A stretch of DNA of 41,388 nt from Pelagophyceae sp. CCMP2097. Lineage: Eukaryota > Sar > Pelagophyceae. The notes under the pieces are model-generated. The model was not told the DNA's origin and ran no database searches. It was given only the letters and a program-made list of their open reading frames with translations. The DNA is taken from positions 186,786 through 228,173 of the forward strand of contig MU657236.1 of NCBI GenBank assembly GCA_026770575.1, read 5' to 3'. Made by a program: the position numbers and the translations under genes. Positions 29,811-39,892 of the stretch are shown one piece after another. Every line of letters starts with the position of its first letter. Position 1 is the stretch's first letter.

Positions 29811-32800
29811 GTGGCCGCGGAGGGTAAAGATTCACCGGCCTCGTCGGGCGCCGCTTTCGTCGAGGTGCGCGCGGCGCCCGCCCAGGGCGGCCCAAGGCAC
29901 CCGGGAAATAACACCCGCCGTGCGTCGCTTCTGCGATCCTCCAGGCTCAGAGCAAGGAGGTTCAGAGAGTACTCTAGGCCTACCGCGCGTCCTCTGGCGG
30001 CGGCGTCTGCGGGCGACAGCGCGGACGCGGCAGCCGCGCTTCTACAAAAAGTTCTTCCGGCGGCGGCGACCGTCGACCGGCGCACGACCGTCGCCCGGCG
30101 CGCGAGCGTGGCCCGGCTTTGCGCCTTTGCACGCGCCACCTCCGCCATGCTCCAAGCGCAGCTGCTCCAGCCCTCGGCGGTGGACAGGGCGCTGATCCGG
30201 GCGGAAGGGATTCCGATCTCGAACCTGCTGCGAAGGGCGAGGTTGAACAGTAATCCCTGGTGAGTGAACTCCCTGGAACGTGGGGTCAACCCATCTCCGA
30301 CCCAGGGTGGATTCTAAGCAATCAACCCCGCTCCCCGCCCTCGAGGAACGCGGCGCAGGCTCGAACCCGTCGTGGAGCCGCAAAAGGATAAGCTCGAGCT
30401 CCTCGTCGGTCTTCTGTGAGTTCACTTTTTGTCGCCTTTTTGCGACGTTCCGTGGTACGTTGTCAGAGGGACCTTGGCATGGGCCCTTTTGAGAGTGCCC
30501 TTCAAGGGCCAAGGGCCTCGTCACAGGGTGACGGGGGCGCCGTTGCGGGAAACGCGCGGGGACTTTGTCGTTTGACAATGTCACGTGGACGTTGCCGTAT
30601 GGATTGTCACGGCAAGCTTGCCGCGGGGACCTGGTCGAAGCGTCCTTGTCGCAGGGTCCCTTTCGCGGCCCTTTGCACGGGGACTCCTGGTCACGGGGAC
30701 GTCTGCAACTCTCTTCAGAGGACTCTCTCAGAGGGATGCAGACGAGTCGTCTGGGCCTCTCAGAGTCCTCGAGGGTCCGGTACAGGCGCGAGGCGACATT
30801 CCGCGAACTCGACGAACTGGCGCCGGTGCTCGACGACTTGAAGTACTGGCGCGAGTTTGGATCCAGAGGTTCTCTCGCAGTGGTGGAATTGGGGCCTGCG
30901 GTGAGCCTTGCCGCGCGACGCGGGCACGGCTCCCGCGAGGATCTGCGCTCCCGCGGGGACGCGCGGCACCGTAGGCGACGTGGTCCTGCCTGAAGTCGTA
31001 CGTCGTCAGTTTCGGTGCGTCTTTGGCGGCTGGCGAAAACACCCAGGCGACTGAGTCGTCTCCCCGGGGTATAAATTACGAGCCTCACCAGCGACGGTGT
31101 TTTCGGGCCGGGTTGCAATGCCAAACCCAAAGCGTCGCGGGCAAACGACCGAAGCCATCTTCGAGAGGTTCGGGACACCGGCCAAACCCACTCAAAGACG
31201 GCGTCGGCCAAAACGCGCAAACCCGGCAAACCCGACTTTCGAGCTTCGGGCAACCCGTCGTTGCTCCTGAAAATCGCGGCGCACAAACCCCGCTAGGCGT
31301 TTGCTTGCGCTCCTGGGTCCGTTGTGCGCGCGGCTTTCCAGAGGCGCGGGCGCGGAGCGATTCCGGGTTTTCTTCGAACATGCTGCGAAGTCCGCCGACC
31401 AAGTTCGGCGACGAAGACGACCAGCCGCGCGCCAAAATGTGGTGGCGACGGTCGCGCGTCGGTGAGTCAGGAGCGGGGCCGCGTCTCGCCGAGGATATCG
31501 CTGCTGTCGGGGGCCGTCTCAAGGTCTCGAGGGGCCGCCTCCAGGGTCCGTCTCGGGGCGCCGGCGAGAGGAGCAGCGACGGGTTTGGATCCGCCCTTGA
31601 AACCGCGGTTGTCGCTTTTGGCCGTGGCCGTCTTGGAGAGGGTCTGGCCGATTTCCAATTTTTGGGCACTTCATTCGCTCGAATGCACCGCCCCTGCTCC
31701 CGCATCGGAGAGACGTTCTTCGCCCTCTAGGCACGCTCGAGGCTTGCCGCAACGAGGCCGAGGCGCGGGCGTCGGCGCTGGCGGCGATGCTCCGGAGGAG
31801 GGCGGCGGCGGTGGTGCCGTTGAACGCGCACGCAGGGTCTGCGAGGAAACTCCGGCCTCTTTTACAAGAAGAGGAGGGTCTTCGGTGGCTCTTCGATTCG
31901 TCGCCTCTGGGCACTCCGGGTTCCCCGCCGCGCCTGCAAAAGTCGGACGAAGCGGCATCGGCAAGCTCCACGGAAGTTTGGATGGCCCGGGCGACGCAGT
32001 TGCTGGAGCAACATTTAGACGGCGCCCTCGTCGAAAAAAGGCCCAACGAGTCGTGCGCCGACTGCGGCGGCGTGCCCTCGCTGGAAAAGGTGGTCTCGCT
32101 CGGGGACGCTCTACTCGTCGCCTTGGAAGAGAGGAGGCTGCAAAGGGCTCTGGCCTTAGCTCCGCACCGGTCCCCTTGTTGGGCGCTCAGACACTGGCAC
32201 TGGCTCGTCGCGGCCGCGCCTCTTTTGACACTGGCCGCGTGGCGCGCGTCGCGGAACAGGCAAGCGGTGAGGTGGGCTCTGAGGGCGGCGTCGGCCGCCT
32301 CGCACGATTTTGTCATGGTGCATGTGGTGGGCCCCGCCCGAGCAATCGTCGCCCACACCTTCTTCCTCAGACGGCAGAGGCTCGCCGTAAGTCGTCGCCC
32401 CTCCCCGGGAAAACCGGCTCCCGCGACAAGCCGGCTCCCGGGAAAAGGCGGCTCCCGCGAGGCTCCCGGGAGACGCAAGACGGCGCTTCCCCAAAGGCTC
32501 AGACGTTTCGTAGGACGCACAAGCCCTCGCCGACGCGACGCGGTCGCTCGAGGTCCGTCGCACGCGGGTCCTGAAGAGCAGAGAGGCTGGACGAGGGGCC
32601 GCTTCCTTGGAGGGCCGCCCTGGTTCCTTGGCATGTATTGACCCCGGATCTCCAGAGTACGAATCTGGTATTTACTCGGTAGGTCATGCTCGCCGACTGG
32701 CTGCGCGACACGTTCCCGAAGATGGCGCCACGCGACGTGCTCGAGCTCGCGAGGTGCGTTTGGGGCTATTTTACCCGCTATTTTACCTGGTATTTTACCT

Positions 32801-35800
32801 TTTTCTGGGGACGTGGAACGGAGGCCTCTCTGCCTTCAAACGTAATTCCGGCTCGAGAGGCGTCTCCGGTCCTCGGGCTGCATCCGAAACCGACGAGCCC
32901 TTTGACCCTCGGAGTGCTGCATCCAAGGTCGTATGGCATTCAACCTCTCCAATATGGGATCCCACGCGGCGGCTCCGGCGCCGCAGGGAATCCAGCGGCC
33001 GTCCCAGAGACCGTCTCGGAGACGCTCCCAGAGACCGTCTCGGAGACGCTCCTCTGCCGACGTCAAAGGTCCCTTTTGGCGGGCCAGGAGAGGGTCCTCT
33101 GCGGCCGTCGCTGTTTACGGTCCCGTCGACGGTCCCAGATACGTGCTTGAGACGGTCCGTCGACGGTCCTTGGACGGTCCGGGAGATGGCCCGGAGACGG
33201 TCTGATGCAGCCGTTTGTCCGGAGAGGAGAGACGGTCCCGGAGACGGTCCCGGAGACGGTCCTCTGTGCGTTCCTTTCGAGGGCCCGAGGAGCGAGCTCG
33301 GAGGCTCGTCCGAGGAGAAGTCGGTTCTCGAGCGCAGGCGCGTCGGCGTGCGGCAGAGGCCTCCTTTGAAGGGTTGGAGAAAGACCGCCTTTGAAAATGG
33401 ATCGAAACGCCTCGAGAGATAAAAGTGAGGCGCCTTTCGAGTCGAGCGTCGCGGTCGAGACGTGCGATGCGTTCCCTCGCACGGGCCTCGCCGCACGGGC
33501 CTCGTCGCACGGGCCTCGTCGCACGGGCCTCGTCAAGGAGTTGTGATATGGCCTTAAGTAGGACTTGATTAGGTCTCATGACATGGGCACCGTTACCAAG
33601 GAATACGAGAAGTCGCTCGTCTACTCGGTGGCCAACATCGTCGCCGGCGACCTCGTGCGCATGGTGCTGATCCAGGTGCGTCTACGAGTAAATTCGAGAG
33701 TCTTTTCTAGAATCGCCTGTAGTATTTATTCGAAAGTCTTCAAAGTCTTCTATCGTAATCTATCGTATTCTATCGTATTCTATAGTATTATTCTATAGGA
33801 AGTTCCGTCCCCTATTGGATTCTGCTCCCTATTGGATTCGGAATGGCCAATGAGAGGGCTTGAAAATGCAATTTGTTCAGCAAAAGCATTTTTGCACCAA
33901 TCCAAGAGCTTAAAAAGTGTGAAAAAGTTCAGAAGAAGGTTGGAATCCAATAGGGGATCCTGAATCCAATAGGGGAAAGGACTTCCTAGCATTTAGGTCC
34001 AGTGCATCAAGCGCGAGCTTCTCGTGGCCATGGCCGCCCTCGAGGAGCTGACCGAGTCCAACGACTTTAACTTTCGAGCCATGGCCACCGTCCCCGCATT
34101 CCTCGCCGCGTGCGTGCTTTTTGAAACGTCGAAAAATACAAATGCAAATTTTCAAAATCCAATTTTGAAAACATCAACGGTCTTCAGGTACGTCTCCTAC
34201 CACGCCTGGGAGCACGTGCTGGACGCCGGCTTCGGCCGGCCCTCGCGCAGGGCGCTGCGCAGGGCGATGCAGGCGCTGCTGCGCGAACTCGTTTTTTTGA
34301 CGGCGTCCAGGAGCTTCAACGAGTTCGGGTTTGCCCTTCAACCCGCGGGTCGGGTTTGCCGGGTTGTCGCGTTTTGGCCGACCCGTCTCGAGTGGGTCTG
34401 GCCGTGGTGCAAACCCGAACCCGAGAAGACGCTCGACAGGCCTCAAAGGTCGGGCACAATTTGAAATCCCGAAAACACCGCCCCAACGGTATTCGACAGT
34501 ACGGGCCCCTGCGTCGGCCTCTTTCGAGGCCACTTGCGAGGCCGAATCCGCGGTCGCTCGCTTCGGCCTTTTCAAGGCCCCTCCCAAGCCCCCCACGCAG
34601 GGTTCCGTGCAAGAGACCGGGCCGCCGCGGCGACTGGGCCCGTCCTTTGCGACCGTCCTTTGCGACCGTCCTTTGCGACCGTCTCGGGGCCCGGGACGTC
34701 GCAGAGGGGCCGCAGTCGAGGGGTCGAGTGACCGTCCAATGGACCGTTGAGGGCCCGTCAATCAAAGCGATTGTCACAGAGGGCCCGTCACAGAGGGCCC
34801 CTCGAGGAACCATCCAAGGAACTGTTTAAGGGACTGCCCAAGCAACCATCTCAGAGACCGCCCGAGCCTCTCGAGGGGCCGTCGCAAGGCGCCGTTTCGA
34901 ATTTCCGTCTCCGGGAGCCGCCTCGAGGGGCCGTCTCCAGGGGCCGGAGAGAGGAGTCTTCCCGAGGCGCCATTTCGATGGGCCGTCTCAAGGCGCCGTA
35001 TCGAGTGGCCATCAAAGGGGCCGTTTCAAGGCGCCGTTTCGAGGCAGGGTCTCGATGGGCCGCATCAAGGCGCCGTTTCGAACGACCGTCGAAAGGGGCC
35101 GTCTTGAGGGTCCTTCTCGAAGCGCGGCCCCAAGGCGCCGTTTCGAGTGGCCGTCTCCAGGGGCCGTCTCCGACGGGCCGTCTCCGACGGGCCGTCTCGA
35201 AGATTCGGAGACAGGAGCAGCCGTCGTGGCAGGGTCCTTCGAGGACCGGCGGGGCCCCCGTGAGCAGGGTTCGGGATAGCCCTTCAACCCGCGGGTTTGC
35301 CGGGTTTGCGCGGTTTGGCCGGCCCGCATACCCGCGGGTTTGGGCTTGGCCCGAACCAGAACCCTTTGAAGACGGGTTTGGTCGTTTGACAAACGGGCGA
35401 CCCCTTGGCACAAACTGGAAACCCGACCCAAATACGCCGTCCTGAGCTCACCCGAAGCCGAACCCGAAATCGTGACCCTTGCCCTGACCTCATCCTCGGA
35501 GCGAATGCTCATCCCCGCCCTGAAACTCACCTGAACCTCGCACCAAACCGGACCCCGATTTCTCGCTCACTCTCGCCCTAGGAGCGTTTGCTGACGCGGT
35601 CCGCGCCCGCCCAAGGCACTTTGGACGACGACTCTGGCCTTGTCCTGCTCTGCGTGCACAATCTGCGCAAGCTTCTCACGCGCAACCGCCACCGATTTTC
35701 GGCTACAACGTGCTATCACCTGCTCGAAGATCTCGCCGAGTTGGGCGGAGAAAGAGGCGACGTCTCTGTCGAACAGCGCCTCTTGATCGTCCAACGCGTC

Positions 35801-35845
35801 CAAAGGTGGCACCCCTTCCTCCGACCCACCAGCGAGCTCGGCTAG
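29811..35845 (+). CDS. NCA2/DGS1-family mitochondrial membrane protein, about 11 exons
   Basis: Exons are 29811-30259, 30786-30900, 30975-31014, 31342-31461, 31731-32386, 32514-32552, 32683-32753, 33573-33675, 33997-34109, 34188-34290 and 35582-35845. They give about 690 aa, near the family's usual 600-650. All ten junctions agree in phase. The NCA2 signature spans exons 5-11: HWHWLVAAAPLLTLAAW, a MLADWLRDTFPK block, YEKSLVYSVANIVAGDLVRM, LIQVQCIKRELLVAM, TESNDFNFRAMATVPAF, and the C-terminal SGLVLLCVHNLRKLL with VSVEQRLLIVQRVQRWHPFL. Yeast NCA2 influences mitochondrial ATP synthase expression, and plant DGS1 sits in the mitochondrial outer membrane and affects lipid exchange. Exons 1-3 are less certain, and the true start is unresolved because the only in-frame ATG in exon 1 is at 30147. 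Three long introns carry transposons and minisatellites. Confidence 0.82.
31087..31269. mobile_element. GC-core TIR element, copy G
   Basis: It runs from CAGCGACGGTGTTTTCGGGC to GTCGTTGCTCCTG and includes AAACGCGCAAACCCGGCAAA. It sits inside the 327-nt intron 31015-31341 of the NCA2-family gene and makes up more than half of it. Confidence 0.75.
33000..33260 (+). repeat. GGAGACGGTCCC minisatellite in an intron
   Basis: Tandem CCGTCTCGGAGACGCTCCCA and GGTCCCGGAGACGGTCC units fill the middle of the 819-nt intron 32754-33572 of the NCA2-family gene. Confidence 0.8.
33798..33986. mobile_element. GGAAGTTCC-family MITE inside an intron
   Basis: A 189-bp complete element (GGAAGTTCCGTCCCC to GGACTTCC) with TA on both sides lies within the 321-nt intron 33676-33996 of the NCA2-family gene. 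It is nearly identical to 13710-13899. The acceptor ATTTAG follows only ten bases after the element end, so the insertion did not remove the splice site. Confidence 0.9.
34308..34495. mobile_element. GC-core TIR element, copy H
   Basis: Left end CAGGAGCTTCAACGAG, then GGGTTTGCCCTTCAACCCG and GGGTCGGGTTTGCCGGG. The right part contains GGGCACAATTTGAAATCCCG. It begins 17 bp after the exon end at 34290 of the NCA2-family gene. Confidence 0.75.
34640..35220 (+). repeat. Minisatellite tract in the NCA2-gene last intron
   Basis: Units of CTTTGCGACCGTC, CACAGAGGGCCCGTC and AAGGCGCCGTTTCGA lie between core copies H and I in the 1291-nt intron 34291-35581. Confidence 0.8.
35261..35450. mobile_element. 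GC-core TIR element, copy I
   Basis: Left end GAGCAGGGTTCGGG and right end CCGTCCTGAGCTC, around GGGTTTGCCGGGTTTGCGCG and GGCACAAACTGGAAACCCG. It is the second core copy within the same intron of the NCA2-family gene. Confidence 0.75.
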
Positions 35846-36209
35846 ACGGGCGAGGGACCGACCCGCTTTAAGAGAAGAGGACTCGCCCATGGAGCTTTGA
35901 GTTTGGCAGTGGGAGTTCGAAATCCACGGGGTCCCAACAAGAGTCGGGGGCCGGTCGGGGCGAGCGAGAGTTCGAAATCCAAGCATCGAGGAGCGCCCAT
36001 GTTTGTAGAACATCGTGAGCAGGCTGTAGAAAACCCCCCGCAAAAAACACTTCCGGTCCCGAGGCGATCTACAGCAACCTCAGGGGCTGGCTCTTCACGC
36101 GCGACGAGCTCATGAAGGCAGTGCCACTCTTCATTCCGACGAATGGCGCGGCGGCCTTTGGCGACGCGCCCTGGTGCAAATAAAAACTGCTGAAGGGTGG
36201 CGCGTTGGG
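35846..36209. other. Intergenic, nothing recognised
   Basis: It follows the NCA2-family stop codon. A minus-strand frame stays open opposite exon 11 and this stretch, but it is the complement of a conserved coding exon and shows no family features. Confidence 0.4.
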
Positions 36210-36821
36210 GCCGCGTACAAGATGGTTTCGCCAAGAAAGTCAAGTATTTTTTGGGCAAATTTGAAACGGTCTTTCGAGGTACAGATACCGGGGTCGCATG
36301 CAGCGCGCCCAGACGCCTCCAGCCGTGCCGGATGAACTTTGGCATGTCTTCTATGGGCTGAGAAAATCGATTTGGCGACTTTGGCGAGGGCCGTTACCAC
36401 CCAAGGAGACCTCGGATTTTCGTTCATCCACCGCCGATGGCCGCGCACGGCCGTGTGTAAGAAGGCTACGTCGAGCAACCACCGAAATACCTGCCCTAAA
36501 ATGCCCGGGGCTGTCACCAAGAAGCTACAGTTGACCCATATTTTTGAAAAAATGGGCCGTTTCTTCTCTCTTTTAAAGAAAAGTGACCTTTTTTTTTAGA
36601 AACTATGTGGTGTGTGTTTATATAAAAAGGGTGTCTATATCTTTCGATCGCTGTAACTTTTGCAAAAGACGCTCTTTGGTTAAAGTAGAGCTCTGGCGGA
36701 CTTTTCCTTTTGGGGTGCATGCGCGGCCGCCGGAAGCTCAGCCCAATGCCCACTTTAGTTTTGCCAAAAAAACGCGCAATGCAAAATCAGTTTCTTGGCG
36801 AAACCATCTTGTAAACGCGGC
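36210..36821. mobile_element. Possible element bounded by ~29-bp inverted repeats
   Basis: CAAGATGGTTTCGCCAAGAA at 36218-36237, extended to the left by GCCGCGTA, is matched in inverse at 36791-36821 with a 2-bp insertion. The interior has no clear gene. A minus-strand stretch (ILGQVFRWLLDVAFLHTAVR, HRRWMNENPRSPW) reads plausibly but is unidentified. Confidence 0.4.
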
Positions 36822-37127
36822 GAGGCCGATTTCATCATTCTCGGACCAGAACACGAATGTTGCATTTTCAGCGATTACGGTTACATTGAAAAGGATTTGG
36901 ATTATTCGCACAGTTTGCTATGAACTCTCGTTTCAGAAGCGCGCCGGCGCGGCGAGTCCGAATCACTTTATCACGTTGCGATTTGCGTATTTTACTTTTT
37001 ACAGCGGTGGCGGTTAAAAAATTCGCACCACACCAAAAGTCGATTTCGACGATTTTTTTTAGGCGATTCTTTTCGGCGACGTGCCCTGGTGCAAATAAGA
37101 ACTACTACGGCTCCCTTCGGGAGCCTG

Positions 37128-37247
37128 GAACAAGCTGGAACCCCGCCGCTCCGTGGGATCCAATATGGGGCCCCATACGGGGCCCCATACCCCATATTGG
37201 GTAGGCTGGACCCCATAAGCCCATACCCCACGCGACGACTCTGCTTA
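37128..37247 (-). repeat. Palindromic GGGGCCCC element, copy 3
   Basis: The reverse-complement copy of 588-700, with GCTGGAACCCCGCCG, a GGGGCCCC-centred palindrome and GGGTAGGCTGGACCCC in the same order. A shorter relative with CCTACGTAGGGTAGGCTGGA lies at 37895-37965. Confidence 0.75.
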
Positions 37248-37627
37248 TAATGTCGATCCCAGCCTCTGTAGATGCCATGGGCGCCAGAGAGCCAGACCTT
37301 GTCCCCAGGATGGCCTTTTAATGAACATATTCTGAATGCGCGCCTTTTCCGGCCTGGCCTGTGTCCAAAGTTGCCGAGAAAGTTGCCGAGTCTGGATCTT
37401 AGTAGGAGGTGTGCCCCGCCATCTCGGGCATGCTGCGGCGCATTTCGCGGCCGCCCGTATATCGCGCGTGGCTGCGCTTGTCCTTTCGACTTGCCTTTCG
37501 TCGCACGTTCGAAAAAGGCGGTGTGCATCCTGAAACCCGACCCAGGGTGGATTCTAAGCAAGCAAGACAAGAAAACCCAAAATCAGTTGCGCTCCTAGCA
37601 GACCGGGCCAATGAGCCGGAATTCAAG

Positions 37628-37786
37628 ATGAACGGCGTAGCTTACGGCAACGGGGCCACGGGCGGCACGCTCAAGTTGTACCTGACCAAGCAGTTGCTGC
37701 AGGACGCCAACCTCCGGCAAGACGTGCCCATCAAGGTGACCATCGAGCAGCAGCATCCGGCAAATGTCTTCCGACGCGGAGTGTGA
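37628..37786 (+). CDS. Short hypothetical ORF
   Basis: The ATG opens 52 codons (MNGVAYGNGATGGTLKLYLT, KQLLQDANLRQDVPIKVTIE) ending in TGA. Composition and third-base GC look coding, but no family was recognised. It may be a single exon or a gene fragment. Confidence 0.35.
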   Translation: MNGVAYGNGATGGTLKLYLTKQLLQDANLRQDVPIKVTIEQQHPANVFRRGV

Positions 37787-38209
37787 CACCCCCGCACGTC
37801 CAAAGGCGAACTCCGAAACGCACCGGGCTCCAGGGCGGCTGGGCATCGGAGACGAGGCTCCAGAGGAACGTGCGCTCCCGTGGACTGGCCCAAGTACCCC
37901 TACGTGGGACCCGACGTAGGGCCCCACGACCCTACGTAGGGTAGGCTGGACCCGAACACGTACGCGGCAACCCAAAGCTGACCTTTAAGACTCTGACGGT
38001 CGTGGTCCGCCCTCGATGGCGAGGCGGGCGAGGAGCAGTCTCCACTGTCACGCTGCGTTGCGGACTGGGCACAGCACCAGTGTATACCGCTCCGCATCCG
38101 GCTCCTTGGCACCGGAATTCCCGTAATGATGTCCTCCTGTCTGGTGCGCTCCATTGCAAAAGGGCATTCCCACTCAGAGCCGGGTGCGGAGGTCCATACA
38201 CGTATCGGG

Positions 38210-39892
38210 TTAATGAATGTCGCAGCTTTGGACGAAGTCTTCGAGTCTTCGCGGCGGTTCGTCCCAGAGCGTTCGGAGCGTCTCCCGCCTCGCCTCTTCA
38301 AACTCGGTTGCTGCGGCGAGTAAAGCTTGGACTTTTTCGACGATTTTTGAGGGAGGCACGTGGAGCTTGCAGTCGTGGCAATTACAAAGCTTGCCAGTGT
38401 CGGCGTGGAGGACGGCGTAGTCCAGGCCCGAATATCGGGCAACGTACTCGTACATGGGGTTGCTCCTTCGCCTGCGAACGTCCAACGGCTGCTTGTCATT
38501 CCAGTCGCAGCCTTTTGTCTGCACCTCGACCACGGCGGCCCCTCTGGGCATCAAGCCGACGTGCGCGAGCTGCGCGCCGTGCGGAGAAATCAAAACGCGG
38601 GCGCTCCGCAGCAGCGAGGCGAGGCCGCGCGGGTAGTCTTGAACTTTTGGAGGCGTCGTCAGATGCACGGTGTGGTTCGGCAAGGCGCGGCGGAGCGCTT
38701 GTAAAATGCCCGACGGGTTGGATAAAGAGCGGCCGACGCCCTCTTCGCGGTTCAAGATGACAATCCGCCCCTTGACCGCGTCTGCCGGCGCGGCCACCGC
38801 CGGCGCGGCCACCGCCGGCGCGGAAATGCCGGCGGAGAGCTTGCTGAAGAAGTGGAGCGTCGCCGTCGCATGCTCTCTTCGGCTGAACTCGAGGTCCGCG
38901 CCGCCAAAGGGCCGCGAAGAGGCGTACGTCAGACCGTGCCACGGGCTCCGGCCGCCGAGGCCCGAGACTGCCAATGTGTCAAAGCGCACGAGCTTGTTTC
39001 GCAGCGATGGCGAGCCGCGGTATAAAGCGCCTTTGGCGTTGAGGATTTTTCCGTACCAAGCACCGTGCCATCCACCTCGAGGTTTGCCGGTGCACGGGTG
39101 GAAGGCCCTTCGGAAGTTGGCCCGCCGGTGCCGCAGCTGCGCACCGTCGAAGAAGAGCGTCCACAAAGGCCGCGTCGCGTTCCTAGACGCCCTGTCTCCA
39201 ACGCCTTCAATTGAGTCGCCCCACTGCCTTTGGATCTCCGATCCGACCCAAAATGAGGCTAACAAGCCTTCCAGAAAGCCGTGCGCAAACGCGCCGTGCA
39301 GCGGGCCGCCGACGAGGACGGGTGCGGTGAAGACGTGGGAGACGGGGCCCGGTAGAGTTTGGACGACTCTGACGGGCCAGCTGGTCGTGCCGAGGCCGAG
39401 CTTCGCGAGGCAGCCCGGCTCTGCAAAAGTATCAAAGTCGCCCTTGACGAGGAACTCGCCCGTGTTTCCGTCGTAGTACATATCTTTGTAGACGCAAGTG
39501 CGCGTGGAAGCGTCGCCGCGGCAGTGGACGCAGTAGTCGCAAGTCGTGTGGCACGAATTGTCCCGAGAAGAGCCGCAGCGCCGGCCGTCGTGGCACGTTA
39601 AAGTCGTGGCCGGCTCGGCGGCGTTCGACTGGAGGCGTGGGTCGTCGCCTTTTTGACACGACTCTGGGAAGTCCAAAATGCCGTTTGCTAAAATGGCGTT
39701 GGCGACGTTCGGGCAGTCGTCCTCCTTGCGGCATTGCCAGTTTCGGCAGAGTTGCGAGTCGTTGCGCTGCAACGGTGCGTTGGAGGAGCTCGTGTCGTCG
39801 TACCATTGCGAGAAGCGGTCCTCCGCCGCCGCGAACGCCGCTATAACCGCGAGACGGCGACCTATAACCGAGAGGCGGCGCCAGAGGACCAT
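38210..39892 (-). CDS. GT61-type glycosyltransferase (DUF563), type II membrane protein, single exon
   Basis: A 560-aa intronless protein from the ATG at 39892. An upstream in-frame GTG at 39961 is not a credible eukaryotic start. Residues about 5-25 (RRLSVIGRRLAVIAAFAAA) form a basic-plus-hydrophobic signal anchor typical of Golgi glycosyltransferases. The N-terminal part is Cys-rich (SCHTTCDYCVHCRG). The C-terminal third carries the GT61 signature: RIVILNREEGVGRSL, then LLRSARVLISPHGAQLAHVG and PRGAAVVEVQ, with the HGA motif near residue 463. The family transfers xylose, arabinose or GlcNAc to glycans; the acceptor here is unknown. An Ala/Pro-rich repeat (AVAAPAVAAPADA) separates the two halves. 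Confidence 0.85.
   Translation of the reverse strand: MVLWRRLSVIGRRLAVIAAFAAAEDRFSQWYDDTSSSNAPLQRNDSQLCRNWQCRKEDDCPNVANAILANGILDFPESCQKGDDPRLQSNAAEPATTLTCHDGRRCGSSRDNSCHTTCDYCVHCRGDASTRTCVYKDMYYDGNTGEFLVKGDFDTFAEPGCLAKLGLGTTSWPVRVVQTLPGPVSHVFTAPVLVGGPLHGAFAHGFLEGLLASFWVGSEIQRQWGDSIEGVGDRASRNATRPLWTLFFDGAQLRHRRANFRRAFHPCTGKPRGGWHGAWYGKILNAKGALYRGSPSLRNKLVRFDTLAVSGLGGRSPWHGLTYASSRPFGGADLEFSRREHATATLHFFSKLSAGISAPAVAAPAVAAPADAVKGRIVILNREEGVGRSLSNPSGILQALRRALPNHTVHLTTPPKVQDYPRGLASLLRSARVLISPHGAQLAHVGLMPRGAAVVEVQTKGCDWNDKQPLDVRRRRSNPMYEYVARYSGLDYAVLHADTGKLCNCHDCKLHVPPSKIVEKVQALLAAATEFEEARRETLRTLWDEPPRRLEDFVQSCDIH

Noticed and set aside
35567..36043. Minus-strand 158-codon frame
   Set aside because: It is the complement of the conserved last exon of the NCA2-family gene (35582-35845).
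38002..39476. Long plus-strand frames opposite the glycosyltransferase
   Set aside because: They are shadow frames of a GC-rich gene with recognised GT61 motifs on the minus strand.
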